DNA of 60,915 nt from Chitinophagaceae bacterium (GCA_025449645.1 JANWIY010000167.1:1-60915), one strand, 5' to 3'; shown: positions 41,988-50,628, numbered from the stretch's first letter. Notes: generated by a model from the sequence alone, not told the origin. Numbers and translations are program-made.

Positions 41988-43636
41988 GATAAAGAGGCTT
42001 TTAATTGCTCAATTCTGGATGCAAAATAAGCGCTTTTAGGAGGATAAATCAAACTTAATTTCTGGTAAAGCGCAATGGCATTCTCATACATCCCCTGCTT
42101 GGCCAGCACTTCTGCCATAGTCTCGGTCAGAATATCCCTGTCTTCTATGGAACTTGCCGCAAACCGGCGGATTCGTTCTGCTTCCCGGTCGTCGGGTTTT
42201 TCGGCGAGAGCCTGGGCGGGAAGTCTTTTCATCACCTTGAGCCAGTCGGTGAAACTTTTCAGCTGCCTGCCAAACTGATCTGTGGGATGATCTTCAACGG
42301 TCAGCCCGATTCCCTGTGAAGCGAAATAATCGATCATGTGATATGGCTCTAAAACAATCGACTCTGCTTTTTTTGAGTCGAACGGGGCATGAGGCTCCTT
42401 GATGGTTGATAGTTGATGGTTGATGGTTGATCCGGATTCTGCAAATTCCACATGTATTGGTTCTGCGGGCCGGGGATCTTCGTATTTTTCATTTATTGAA
42501 ATTGCCTCTCCCGGCTCATTGTTTTCTTCGTTGATGGCCTCGTTCCCCGCGGCGAATCCTGGAGGGGGTGATGATTCATGGTTGACGGAAGATTCTGCTT
42601 CTGCAAATTCTTCATTTATTGTTTCTGCAGGCCGGGCTTCTTCGTATATTTCGTTAACAATTATTGTTTCCTCTCGAGCCGCGAATTCTTCATTTATTGT
42701 TTCTGCTGGCCGGGCTTCTTCGTAATGCGCATTAACTGTGGTTGTTTCTTCAGGAGCCGCGAATTCTTCATTTATTGTTTCCGCAGGCTGCGGTTCTTCG
42801 TATTTTTCGTCAACAATAGTTGTTTCCGCCGCGAATTCTTCATTTATTGTTTCTGCTGGCCGGGGTTCTTCGTATTTTTCATTAACAGTTGTTGTTTCCT
42901 CAGGAGCGACAAATTCTTCGCTGATGACCTCGCTCCCGGAAGCGAAACGTAGGTGGGTTGATGCTTGAAGGTTGATGGGAGATTCCGTTTCTGCAAATTC
43001 TTCATTTATTGTTTCTGCGTTCTGGGCTTCTTCGTATTTTTCATTCACAGTTGTTGTTTCTTCCGGAGCCGCGAATTCATCGTTGACGCTCTCGTGTCCC
43101 AAGGCAAAACCCAGAGGGGTTGATGCCTGATGGATGACAGGAGATTCTATAATTGCCTCATCATGCTCCTGATATTCGCTGAAGGTTGACGCCTGATAGT
43201 TAACAGGAGGTTCCGTTTCCTGGTATTCCTCAGCAATTGCCCCGGCTGGCTGCGGTTCATTGAATTCCTGAATGAATGTTGGAATGGACGGTTCCTCATT
43301 GGCATATTCTTCACTGATTTCGATTGCCGGTTGAGGTTTTTCAAAGTTAGATGCGTGATCAGGGATCAGAAAGTTATCGCCTGTAACAGGCATTTCGTTC
43401 TCTTCCTCGAGCAGGGATTGTAACCAGACCGGATTGTTAAAATACAAAGCCGTTTTCATCGTCTCCCTGAGATAAGCCTGATCATTTTCCAGCTTTAATT
43501 TTTTTGAAAGCAGGAAATGGGCCGCATTGAAGGATGGAAATTCGTTGATTACCGAATGAATTTCTTCCAGTGAAATTTCCTCCAGATTTTGTTTTCCAAA
43601 TATGGAATCTAACAGGGATGGCATGCTGCTTGTCAT
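41984..43636 (-). CDS. Repeat-rich acidic protein with helical C-terminal domain, between lptE and secG
   Basis: 550 residues, no named family. Residues 1-80 are helical (LLDSIFGKQNLEEISLEEI...). Residues about 100-415 are low-complexity, Glu/Pro/Ala-rich, and built from about six copies of a block like YEEPRPAETINEEFA joined by APEETTTVNEK linkers, itself inside a larger unit with INHQAST or NLQAST pieces. Residues 425-550 form a conserved-looking domain with TPR-like end (GMYENAIALYQKLSLIYP). No signal or TM, so cytosolic. The position within lptE-secG suggests an envelope-linked adaptor with an extendable linker; that is inference. Copy number of the repeat probably varies between strains. 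Confidence 0.85.
   Translation of the reverse strand: MTSSMPSLLDSIFGKQNLEEISLEEIHSVINEFPSFNAAHFLLSKKLKLENDQAYLRETMKTALYFNNPVWLQSLLEEENEMPVTGDNFLIPDHASNFEKPQPAIEISEEYANEEPSIPTFIQEFNEPQPAGAIAEEYQETEPPVNYQASTFSEYQEHDEAIIESPVIHQASTPLGFALGHESVNDEFAAPEETTTVNEKYEEAQNAETINEEFAETESPINLQASTHLRFASGSEVISEEFVAPEETTTVNEKYEEPRPAETINEEFAAETTIVDEKYEEPQPAETINEEFAAPEETTTVNAHYEEARPAETINEEFAAREETIIVNEIYEEARPAETINEEFAEAESSVNHESSPPPGFAAGNEAINEENNEPGEAISINEKYEDPRPAEPIHVEFAESGSTINHQLSTIKEPHAPFDSKKAESIVLEPYHMIDYFASQGIGLTVEDHPTDQFGRQLKSFTDWLKVMKRLPAQALAEKPDDREAERIRRFAASSIEDRDILTETMAEVLAKQGMYENAIALYQKLSLIYPPKSAYFASRIEQLKASLS
42392..43339. repeat. Coding repeat array (78-nt type units)
   Basis: Covers codons of residues about 100-415 of the lptE-secG repeat protein. 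The 15-residue core YEE-x-x-PAETINEEFA recurs from about residues 201, 256, 279, 305, 331 and 385, with a 26-residue spacing where intact. Also contains several heptamer clusters related to TTGATGG (42399-42433, 42963-42983, 43120-43140 and 43185-43206). Confidence 0.85.
42399..42433. repeat. Five tandem TTGATGG heptamers inside a coding region
   Basis: TTGATGG, TTGATAG, TTGATGG, TTGATGG, TTGATCC in exact 7-nt register. Read on the coding (minus) strand, three heptamers give a seven-residue period, STINHQL then STI. It is the same unit as in the intergenic repeat at 21763-21804. Confidence 0.88.
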
Positions 43637-43647
43637 CTGAAATAGAA

Positions 43648-44199
43648 TTACCAGTTAGAAAAAAGGCGGTTAAAAATATCATCCGTCATATCACTGACAA
43701 TCATCGGTGTCAGGGTTGCCTGGGCATCGTTCAGCGTCTGGGACGCGGAAAATTCAAAATTCCGGCTCACGTCCGCTTCAAAATCAGGTGTTCCCAGTTT
43801 CTGATCATTTAGCCGGTTCTTCAGGGAAATGTGCACACTCACAGTTAACCGGTTCGTGGAAGCTGTCTGATTGGACACGCCTGAAGTACTCACTGTATAA
43901 TCCGAAATATATGCCGTCACATCGTAGTCCGCATCATCCGATTGTACCTGGGTGAGTTTTGTTTGACTATTTACTTTCTGCTTCAGTTTATCGGTTAGTT
44001 GCGGACTCAGTGTCGGATCCACGATACGTGCTCTGTTTTCAATAAATCCGATACGGATGGTCTTCACCTGAGGTGGGATGGAGACATCCTTAAATGAATA
44101 AATCTTGCAGGAACCCATGCATATAAAAAACACAACAAGCAGGATTGCAGGGCGAATGCCGGAAAAAAAATTTCCACCTGGCTTAATCGTTAATGTCAT
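43648..44199 (-). CDS. LPS-assembly lipoprotein LptE (Bacteroidota type)
   Basis: Outer-membrane lipoprotein plugging the LptD barrel in lipopolysaccharide export. Lipoprotein signal ILLVVFFICMGSCKIYSF with Cys near residue 31, then the LptE-like core KTIRIGFIENRARIVDPTLSPQLTDKLKQKV and DYDVTAYISDYTVSTSG. 183 residues. lptD is not in the window. It overlaps the sigma-54 activator gene by 17 nt. The gene context (miaB, sigma-54 activator, secG) supports the call. Confidence 0.87.
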   Translation of the reverse strand: MTLTIKPGGNFFSGIRPAILLVVFFICMGSCKIYSFKDVSIPPQVKTIRIGFIENRARIVDPTLSPQLTDKLKQKVNSQTKLTQVQSDDADYDVTAYISDYTVSTSGVSNQTASTNRLTVSVHISLKNRLNDQKLGTPDFEADVSRNFEFSASQTLNDAQATLTPMIVSDMTDDIFNRLFSNW

Positions 44200-45430
44200 A
44201 TTCCTTTAGTTTTCTATAAAGAGTCCGTTCGCTGATCCCCAGATCCGATGAAGCGTCCTTGCGTTTTCCTTTATGCTTTTTGAGCGCCTTTACGATCAAT
44301 TCCTTTTCCTTGTCCACAATACTCAGTGATTCTTCCACTACCTCGTGCTGATGAATGTTATTGTTTCCATTGTTGTGAATCACAACAGGCTGCGCGCTGT
44401 ATTGGCTGGAAGGCATTCCCGATCCATAGTGTTCCTGGGGATTAAGTTCCTTCATTTCATGGGCAAACGCATTATGGGTATCTGCAGCCAGTGCAGGGTT
44501 TTTAAGTATCTCCAGGAACATTTTCTTCAGTTCCGTGACATCTTTTTTCATATCAAAAAAAAGTTTGTACAAGATTTCCCTTTCATTGGAAAAATCATTT
44601 GGTGCATGTCCGTTTGCCGTCGGCACCACCATCGGAAGCCGGTTCCCGGTGTTTTCCGGAATAAACCTGCTGAGCTGGCTCATCGAGATCAGTTTGTCTT
44701 CTGAAAGTACCGAGATCTGCTCGGCAATATTCTTTAACTCCCGCACATTCCCCGGCCAGCTGTAATTGATTAACAGATTTTTTGCATCTTCATCCAGCTG
44801 AACGGGAGAGGTTTTATAACGTTCAGCAAAATCCACGGCAAATTTTCTGAACAACAGGGGAATATCTTCTTTACGGTCACGAAGGGAAGGAACCCTGATG
44901 GGTACAGTACTTAAACGGTAATAGAGATCCTCCCTGAATTTACCGCGGTCCGTTAGTTGAAGAAGATCCTTATTGGTAGCAGCGATCACCCGGACATCCG
45001 TTTTCTGAACCTTGGATGAACCGACACGGATAAATTCACCTGCTTCAAGCACGCGAAGCAACCTGGCTTGCGTTCCCAGGGGAAGCTCGCCAATTTCATC
45101 CAGGAAAATAGTACCGCCGTTCACGGTCTCAAAATAACCCTTGCGCGAATCCACCGCTCCTGTAAAAGACCCTTTTTCGTGCCCGAATAATTCCGAGTCT
45201 ATGGTTCCTTCAGGAATTGCGCCGCAGTTTACTGCAATAAAAGGATTGTGCTTTCGGGCCGACAAGGAATGAATGATATGCGAGAATGCTTCCTTACCAA
45301 CACCACTCTCCCCAAAAATTAAGACGGTCAGGTCGGTATTAGCTACCTGCGTGGCCACAGTTAGCGCATAGTTCAACTCGGTGGCGTTCCCGATGATACC
45401 AAACCTGTTTTTTATTGACTGAAGTTCCAT
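44183..45430 (-). CDS. Sigma-54-dependent activator without receiver domain
   Basis: AAA+ enhancer-binding protein that remodels sigma-54 RNA polymerase. The AAA+ domain begins almost at the N-terminus: Walker A GESGVGKE near residue 41, the sigma-54 contact loop GSFTGA (Ser in place of the usual Ala), Walker B GTIFLDEIGELP, and sensor RVIAATNKDL. A linker with Asn/His-rich NNGNNNIHQHE follows, then a Fis-type HTH (RKDASSDLGISERTLYRKLKEY). No response-regulator or sensor domain, so control must come by another route such as a partner or expression level. Overlaps lptE by 17 nt and follows miaB by 54 bp. Confidence 0.94.
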   Translation of the reverse strand: MELQSIKNRFGIIGNATELNYALTVATQVANTDLTVLIFGESGVGKEAFSHIIHSLSARKHNPFIAVNCGAIPEGTIDSELFGHEKGSFTGAVDSRKGYFETVNGGTIFLDEIGELPLGTQARLLRVLEAGEFIRVGSSKVQKTDVRVIAATNKDLLQLTDRGKFREDLYYRLSTVPIRVPSLRDRKEDIPLLFRKFAVDFAERYKTSPVQLDEDAKNLLINYSWPGNVRELKNIAEQISVLSEDKLISMSQLSRFIPENTGNRLPMVVPTANGHAPNDFSNEREILYKLFFDMKKDVTELKKMFLEILKNPALAADTHNAFAHEMKELNPQEHYGSGMPSSQYSAQPVVIHNNGNNNIHQHEVVEESLSIVDKEKELIVKALKKHKGKRKDASSDLGISERTLYRKLKEYDIND

Positions 45431-45484
45431 GTTTTCAAATAATTAATGCGTGCATTCAACCGGAATCCTCAGACAGATCCCTCT

Positions 45485-46921
45485 TCAAGCTTTTGAAATC
45501 GCTTCCCCTATCAGCGTTGCTCCGGTGCTACGCCCAATCTTCACATTGGCATACTCACCCTTTGTGAGTGTATGGCCAAGTTTCGGAAAAACCACCACTT
45601 TGTTCTGGTCGTTGCGCCCCATCCAGTCGGTATTACTTTTTTTTGAGTCCCCTTCAATGAGTACTTTGGAAATAATGCCAATGTCCTTCATGTTGCTCGA
45701 CCGGGACATCCTGTTTTGGGTCTTCACGATTTCATCAAGTCTTCTTTTTTTCTCTGCCTCGGGAATATCATCCGTGTATCTTTTGGCAGCAAGTGTTCCG
45801 GGTCGCTCACTGTAAAAATACATGTAGCTCATATCGAACTTTGCATCCTCCATAAGTGACAAAGTTTCCGCGTGATCATCTTCCGTTTCGGTACAAAACC
45901 CGGATATAATATCTGAACTTATACCGCAATCCGGAATGATTTCACGGATCCTGTTTGTCCTGGCCAGATACCATTCCCGCGTATAGCCCCGGTTCATGAG
46001 CTGTAAAATGCGATTGGATCCGCTTTGAACAGGAAGATGTATATAATTACAGATATTACCGTGCCTGGCGATCGTGAATAACACTTCATCCGTAATATCT
46101 TTTGGATGGGAAGTGGAAAATCTTACTCTCAAATCCGGTGAAATGCAGGCGACCTTTTCCAGGAGCATAGCAAATGTGACATCCTCTTCCTTTTCCGAAT
46201 ACCAATGATAGCTATCCACATTTTGGCCGAGCAGGGTCACTTCCCGGTATCCTTCCACAAACAATTCGGTGCACTCGTGAATGATGGATCCGGCATCACG
46301 GCTCCTTTCCCTGCCCCGCGTAAAAGGCACTACGCAAAAGGAACACATGTTGTTGCAACCACGCATGATACTCACAAAGGCATTGACACCATTGCTGTTG
46401 AGCTTTACAGGTGAGATGTCGGCATAGGTTTCCTCCCGGCTGAGCAGTACGTTAACTGATTTCTGACCATCTTCTGCGGCATCAATCAAAACCGGAAGGG
46501 TTCGGTAGCTATCGGGTCCCACGACCAGATCAACCAGCTTTTCTTCCTCTAAAAGCTTTGCTTTCAGCCTTTCGGCCATGCATCCCAGCACCCCGATAAG
46601 CAGGCCAGAATTTGATCTCTTGGCCTGCCGGAAAATATGGAGCCTGCTCCGGATGGTCTGCTCTGCCTTTTCCCTGATTGAACAGGTATTGATAAGTACA
46701 ACATCAGCCCGCCGGAAGTCTGTTGTTGCCTCAAACCCGCTTCCGCCCAAAATGGAAGCTACAATCTCACTGTCAGCAAAATTCATTGCACAGCCATAGC
46801 TTTCAATATAAAACTTTCTGACAGGTAATGCAGCGGGGCCGGACTCCGGCACCCGGGGCCCAGCCTGTATTCCTTCATCATGCAACCTTGCGGTGAGTAC
46901 TTCCATGAGTGGTTCATCCAT
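45485..46921 (-). CDS. miaB: tRNA-2-methylthio-N6-dimethylallyladenosine synthase MiaB
   Basis: Radical-SAM methylthiotransferase acting on i6A37 of tRNA. The N-terminal MTTase domain has its three cysteines in [25 protein letters not shown] and [11 protein letters not shown]. The radical-SAM motif is [15 protein letters not shown] (CxxxCxxC). C-terminal TRAM domain ends the protein. 478 residues from ATG 46921; an upstream TTG at 46933 is less likely. First gene of the envelope string. Confidence 0.97.
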   Translation of the reverse strand: MDEPLMEVLTARLHDEGIQAGPRVPESGPAALPVRKFYIESYGCAMNFADSEIVASILGGSGFEATTDFRRADVVLINTCSIREKAEQTIRSRLHIFRQAKRSNSGLLIGVLGCMAERLKAKLLEEEKLVDLVVGPDSYRTLPVLIDAAEDGQKSVNVLLSREETYADISPVKLNSNGVNAFVSIMRGCNNMCSFCVVPFTRGRERSRDAGSIIHECTELFVEGYREVTLLGQNVDSYHWYSEKEEDVTFAMLLEKVACISPDLRVRFSTSHPKDITDEVLFTIARHGNICNYIHLPVQSGSNRILQLMNRGYTREWYLARTNRIREIIPDCGISSDIISGFCTETEDDHAETLSLMEDAKFDMSYMYFYSERPGTLAAKRYTDDIPEAEKKRRLDEIVKTQNRMSRSSNMKDIGIISKVLIEGDSKKSNTDWMGRNDQNKVVVFPKLGHTLTKGEYANVKIGRSTGATLIGEAISKA

Positions 46922-46930
46922 TATGGACTG

Positions 46931-46938
46931 CAAAATTA
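46931..46938 (-). promoter_or_regulatory. -7 box of miaB
   Basis: TAATTTTG on the minus strand, 9 nt before ATG 46921, predicting a leader of about 5 nt. No -33 match. Confidence 0.45.
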
Positions 46939-46984
46939 ATTAAAAGAAAGGAGAAATGACAGGATGACAGGGGAGGGGAGAATA

Positions 46985-47060
46985 TGGAGCGGAAGACGGG
47001 GCTCGAACCCGCTACCTACAGCTTGGGAAGCTGTCGCTCTACCAGGTGAGCTACTTCCGC
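46985..47060 (-). tRNA. tRNA-Gly (anticodon CCC)
   Basis: A complete cloverleaf on the minus strand. Acceptor stem GCGGAAG/CTTCCGC, D-arm GCTC...GAGC, anticodon stem ACAGC/GCTGT with loop TTCCCAA, T-arm GCGGG TTCGAGC CCCGT (the last base pair G-T). Anticodon CCC reads GGG. The discriminator is U, normal for bacterial tRNA-Gly, and CCA is encoded. The gap 47061-47333 to the next gene holds only a 10-bp direct repeat. Confidence 0.97.
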
Positions 47061-47333
47061 TTATTTGATAAAGATCGTTATACCGGCGATTGGAGCTAAG
47101 TTAAGCATTAGAGAAATAAAAAATTCCTGTTTGGGAAAGGGATGAACCCAATCCTCACGACATTCTAAAAAAAATCTCACTTACTATAAGAACGAATCTC
47201 ACTTGCCACGGGGCCCGGCATAAACTGCCAATAAAGAGGCAATTCCTGCTTTTTAGAATTAATTGCCCGATTGCAGGTTTTCCGGCAATTACAAAGCCGT
47301 AAATTCGTTTTAATATCTCCAAAACCTGCATTC

Positions 47334-47924
47334 ATGAAAAGAAATCTGCTTACGGTTTCCATTGTCATTTCCTTTTGCCTTGCTATTTCCTGCAAGAAAA
47401 ATAATAATGATACAGCAGCAAATAATCTCGCCGGTAACTGGAAATTTACATCCATGACTGCACAAACGGAGAGTGATAACCAATATTCTGACGGAGGAAT
47501 TTTGTACAAAACCGTTACTATTTCCCAGTATACGACCTTAAATAATAAAGGGACTGTTGTGATTACTTCCTCCTCGATGAATAGTGATAGTATTGCTTAT
47601 GCTGTCTCCACCAATGCCACAGCTTATAATTATCAGAATGGCACGTTGACGGATTCCACCGTTTATCCCTTGATTTTTTCGGTTTCGCCAACCAGCATTG
47701 CCGTTACTTATAATCTGATCGGAAAGGATTCTATCTATTTCCCGGGCGGGGGACTTTTTGGTGTTCCGGGATCATCTTCCGGATCCGGAGCGAAATATAC
47801 CGTAAACGGAAATGCACTTAATTTAATCACTACAATTGTACAAGATTCAACCAATTCTTCTTATGGGATTCCCATAACTGTTCACCTTACGGCCACGGTA
47901 AATTCTGTGTTAACTAAACAATAA
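47334..47924 (+). CDS. Predicted lipocalin-like lipoprotein, function unknown
   Basis: Lipoprotein signal VSIVISFCLAISCKKNNND, lipid Cys at about residue 20. The mature protein has LAGNWKFTSMTAQTES, the start of a lipocalin-like barrel, then many short Thr/Ser/Asn-rich strands and a Gly/Ser-rich turn (FGVPGSSSGSGAKYTV). 196 residues. No ligand can be inferred. ATG 47334 begins the signal. Converges with the next gene, 8 bp between stops. Confidence 0.82.
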   Translation: MKRNLLTVSIVISFCLAISCKKNNNDTAANNLAGNWKFTSMTAQTESDNQYSDGGILYKTVTISQYTTLNNKGTVVITSSSMNSDSIAYAVSTNATAYNYQNGTLTDSTVYPLIFSVSPTSIAVTYNLIGKDSIYFPGGGLFGVPGSSSGSGAKYTVNGNALNLITTIVQDSTNSSYGIPITVHLTATVNSVLTKQ

Positions 47925-47932
47925 ACCAGGCC

Positions 47933-48451
47933 CTAATCCGCTAATTCCTTTAGCGCGATCCGGTTTTTCAACCAGCTATCCTTTAACGGAATGATCCAGT
48001 TTTTCACGAGATCCGTCTTTGTTTGAATGGTATTATTAAAGTAAAGCGTATCCGGCTTTATAAATCCATTTTCCAGGGCGTATATTAATTGCGTGTAAGG
48101 CAGAAGTTGGATTTTATCTTTTACAAGGAAAGCCAGGGATTGACGGTCAAACAAGTGTACCTGAAACCGGGACTCGATTGATTTTATTAATCTCACGGAA
48201 CTGTCCGTGCTGCAGCCTCCCACAGAAGTTGCCGTTTCGTCTGCCATGAAAATGATAAATTGCCCGAAGAATACAGTTGAAAATCCTTTTACCGGTTCAC
48301 CGTGCGATTCCCAATTGTGCGTAAAGTAACTTAATTCATCCTCCAGCAAAAGCAATTCCGAAACCGTAAACAAACGGTTGGATTGATAAATCCAAACCCG
48401 CGAACTCCCGTGAAACTCTCCAGGTAACAGATTAAGGTAATCGAGATTCAT
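47933..48451 (-). CDS. Conserved orphan protein with GGCSTDSSVR motif, function unknown
   Basis: 172 residues, cytosolic, no signal or TM. Distinct, family-like segments: SRVWIYQSNRLFTVSE, FFGQFIIFMADETATSVGGC, then STDSSVRLIKSIESRF and LAFLVKDKIQLLPYTQLIYALENGF, ending KNWIIPLKDSW. Relatives in Bacteroidota are sometimes labelled ABC transporter ATPase, but there is no Walker A or LSGGQ here, so that name should not be used. The Cys-Ser-Thr-Asp-Ser-Ser run looks like a conserved active or binding site. Confidence 0.85.
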   Translation of the reverse strand: MNLDYLNLLPGEFHGSSRVWIYQSNRLFTVSELLLLEDELSYFTHNWESHGEPVKGFSTVFFGQFIIFMADETATSVGGCSTDSSVRLIKSIESRFQVHLFDRQSLAFLVKDKIQLLPYTQLIYALENGFIKPDTLYFNNTIQTKTDLVKNWIIPLKDSWLKNRIALKELAD

Positions 48452-48538
48452 AATGTAAAAATAATTCTTTTTATGGTGAATACGAAACGAAGGGAATAAG
48501 TTGGCCGGAACCGGTTTGTCAACGAATATGCATGTGCA

Positions 48539-50203
48539 CTAAATTACAATGACCTCTCCTCCCTGGATTTGAAGCTGAATTCGCAGATGATTGATTTCTT
48601 TCATTTTCAGTTGAATATCTTTCTTCAAATTAAGTATTAGTGGCTGAAGGTTTTTTTGGCTTTGCCGGATAAGTATGCTGTTTTCTTTTTCCAGGCCACG
48701 CAGGGTACTTAATTTGGAGCATATTTCTTTATTAAGCCTGGCCTGCATTTCTTCAGTTTTAATCCTGCTGATAACCGCCAGTGCACTCAGTTGATTTTGC
48801 AAAAGCAAATCCGGCTTCAATGTATCCGTTGCGGGCTGATAGAAAAAACTCGCTGATGGAACATAAGGAGCACCAACAAGGTCCGCTGCCACCGGGGGTT
48901 GGGGGTCAGGAGCCTTTTCATTAGAATAATTCCGCACTTCATTTTGATCCGCGTAGTGAAGCTGAGCATTGGCCTTCGCCTCATCCATCTTCATAAGGAG
49001 CAGAGGATCTTCCGTGCCTATATCTATTTTTTGATGTTTTACCTTGATTGTATGTCTCCTCATCCTGAAAACGAAAACAGAAGATTCAATCAGCCTTGGC
49101 CTGGTTCTGACCGATTCAGGAGTTTTACTTAATTCTCCGGCAGGCAGGTTGGATTTCTCACTGATCGTCATAAAAGTAGCCGCGGTTGCGGCCATCAGGT
49201 TCGCCTTGCCTTGAAAGCCAGTGCCTGGTGCAGGGAGGCGGGAAACGGAATTTATCGTAAAAATAAACAGAGCCGCGATCAGACTAAAATACATCAAAGG
49301 TGAAAACGGATTTTTGTTTGAGACAGGTTGTCCGACAACACGACGGATTCTGTTCACCAGCAAGCGTGGGTTATGACCATTTGCAGCCATTGCAAAAGAA
49401 TGAGGAAACTGTCTGAATTTCTCAAGGGTAAACAAGGCTTCCGCATATACCGGCGGCGGATAATTCCATTGCAAAACCCCGTCATCACAGGCATTTTCCC
49501 TTTCCTCGGCCACCGTTTTAAAAAATAGCCTGGCAAAAGGATTAAAAAAGAATATGGTTTGAAACAGGGTCATCAAAATATTGATCAGATAATCATGGCG
49601 ACGAATATGATGAAGCTCGTGCATGAGGATGGTTTCCGTCTGTTCCACTGTAAGCTGATTTACAAGCGCTACAGGCAGAAGCACCAGGGGTCTTAGAAAG
49701 CCTACAGTCTGAGCGGAATCCACCCAATCCGCCAGCATCACTTTTATTTTTTTCCTGATGCCCATGACCGGTGATACTTTGTTCGCAAAAAATTGCAATG
49801 GCGAAGAAAAGGGAATGCCTGATCCCCGCTTTCTGATCTTCAGCTGAAAAAATTCCATGATATAGCGGGCGCTCCTGAATACAATAATAATCAGGTAAAT
49901 ATCTGTAAGCGTATAAATAAAAGTGGATAAAATGGAAGATCGGACAGCCAAAATGAAAGCAAGGGGAGCCCAATTAATAAATCCTTCCGGATGTGCCAGG
50001 CCCATGATCAGGGAGAATGAGAACCAAATAAATCCCAGTCCGCTAAATAGCAATGCCAGATTGTGACGCGCGGCGGCTGAAAAGCGCTTGTGGTTGCGGG
50101 TGAGTGCAAGGTAGGCCAGCCACAGGATTGCCATTTGCCAAATACCATTCAGCAGCGACCAGCCCAGGGCAGTCAGGCCGTCAGTATTCAGAAATCGAAA
50201 CAT
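48539..50203 (-). CDS. M56-family (BlaR1/MecR1-like) membrane metalloprotease
   Basis: Four N-terminal TM helices with a cytosolic zinc-protease domain: MHELHHIRRHDYLINI near residue 193 supplies the HExxH, and ENACDD downstream the third ligand region. A fifth TM lies near 300-320. The C-terminal half is not a penicillin-binding sensor; it is a charged region ending in a long coiled coil (about residues 480-545). So the signal sensed is probably not a beta-lactam. It follows the BlaI-like gene by 1 bp and should cleave that repressor. Confidence 0.9.
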   Translation of the reverse strand: MFRFLNTDGLTALGWSLLNGIWQMAILWLAYLALTRNHKRFSAAARHNLALLFSGLGFIWFSFSLIMGLAHPEGFINWAPLAFILAVRSSILSTFIYTLTDIYLIIIVFRSARYIMEFFQLKIRKRGSGIPFSSPLQFFANKVSPVMGIRKKIKVMLADWVDSAQTVGFLRPLVLLPVALVNQLTVEQTETILMHELHHIRRHDYLINILMTLFQTIFFFNPFARLFFKTVAEERENACDDGVLQWNYPPPVYAEALFTLEKFRQFPHSFAMAANGHNPRLLVNRIRRVVGQPVSNKNPFSPLMYFSLIAALFIFTINSVSRLPAPGTGFQGKANLMAATAATFMTISEKSNLPAGELSKTPESVRTRPRLIESSVFVFRMRRHTIKVKHQKIDIGTEDPLLLMKMDEAKANAQLHYADQNEVRNYSNEKAPDPQPPVAADLVGAPYVPSASFFYQPATDTLKPDLLLQNQLSALAVISRIKTEEMQARLNKEICSKLSTLRGLEKENSILIRQSQKNLQPLILNLKKDIQLKMKEINHLRIQLQIQGGEVIVI

Positions 50204-50204
50204 G

Positions 50205-50588
50205 CTATTGTTTTTTCAGGTTATTGAGCAGTCGTTGAATCTCATCCAACTCCTCCGGGGAGGCTTTGTGATTACCCAGGGCGTGAAGTACAAGCTCCGT
50301 CGGGGATCCTCCGAACAGGGTGGTGATCATCTTTCCGATCAGATGCTTTTGTGTTTTCTCACGACTCACTTCAGGATGGTAAATATGCGATTTTACTGAA
50401 TCATCCCTGCCTACCAAACCCTTTTCATGCATGATCTGCATGAGCTTTAGGGTTGTCGTATAACCTGCTTCCTTGGTTTTGGAAAGTTCTTCATGAACTT
50501 CCCGGACACTGGCCGTATTCCTTTCCCACAAGATCCTCAGGATCTCCAACTCGCTTTCTGTTGGTTTAATATACTTTGTGGTTACCAT
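50205..50588 (-). CDS. BlaI/MecI/CopY-family transcriptional repressor
   Basis: 127 residues; N-terminal winged helix (PTESELEILRILWERNTASVREVHEEL with recognition segment GYTTTLKLMQIMHEKGLV) and a C-terminal dimerisation helix ending LLNNLKKQ. Paired with the M56 protease directly downstream, as in BlaI-BlaR1. Two adjacent dyads in front of the gene may be its own operator. Divergent from the PPK2 gene, which could be part of its regulon. Confidence 0.94.
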   Translation of the reverse strand: MVTTKYIKPTESELEILRILWERNTASVREVHEELSKTKEAGYTTTLKLMQIMHEKGLVGRDDSVKSHIYHPEVSREKTQKHLIGKMITTLFGGSPTELVLHALGNHKASPEELDEIQRLLNNLKKQ

Positions 50589-50596
50589 GACGCTTT

Positions 50597-50628
50597 ATTT
50601 TGTAAAGCAAAATACGATATAATTCGTA
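50597..50628. promoter_or_regulatory. Two touching dyads before the BlaI-like gene
   Basis: ATTTTG-TAAAG-CAAAAT at 50597-50613 and TACGA-N6-TCGTA at 50613-50628, sharing one base. On the minus strand the region reads TATTTTGC, close to a -7 box for the repressor gene, so bound repressor would block it. Confidence 0.4.

Noticed and set aside
42420-42968. Several plus-strand open frames of 76-124 codons
   Set aside because: They are mirror frames of the coding repeat array; their Ser/Phe/Cys-rich products only echo the repeat unit.
42392-43339. CRISPR-like repeated array
   Set aside because: Units are degenerate, of uneven length, with no unique spacers, and read through as one protein frame; no cas genes.
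47933-48451. ABC transporter ATPase name
   Set aside because: No Walker A, signature or Walker B motif.
48539-50588. Beta-lactam resistance module
   Set aside because: The repressor/M56 pair is present but there is no penicillin-binding sensor domain and no beta-lactamase nearby.
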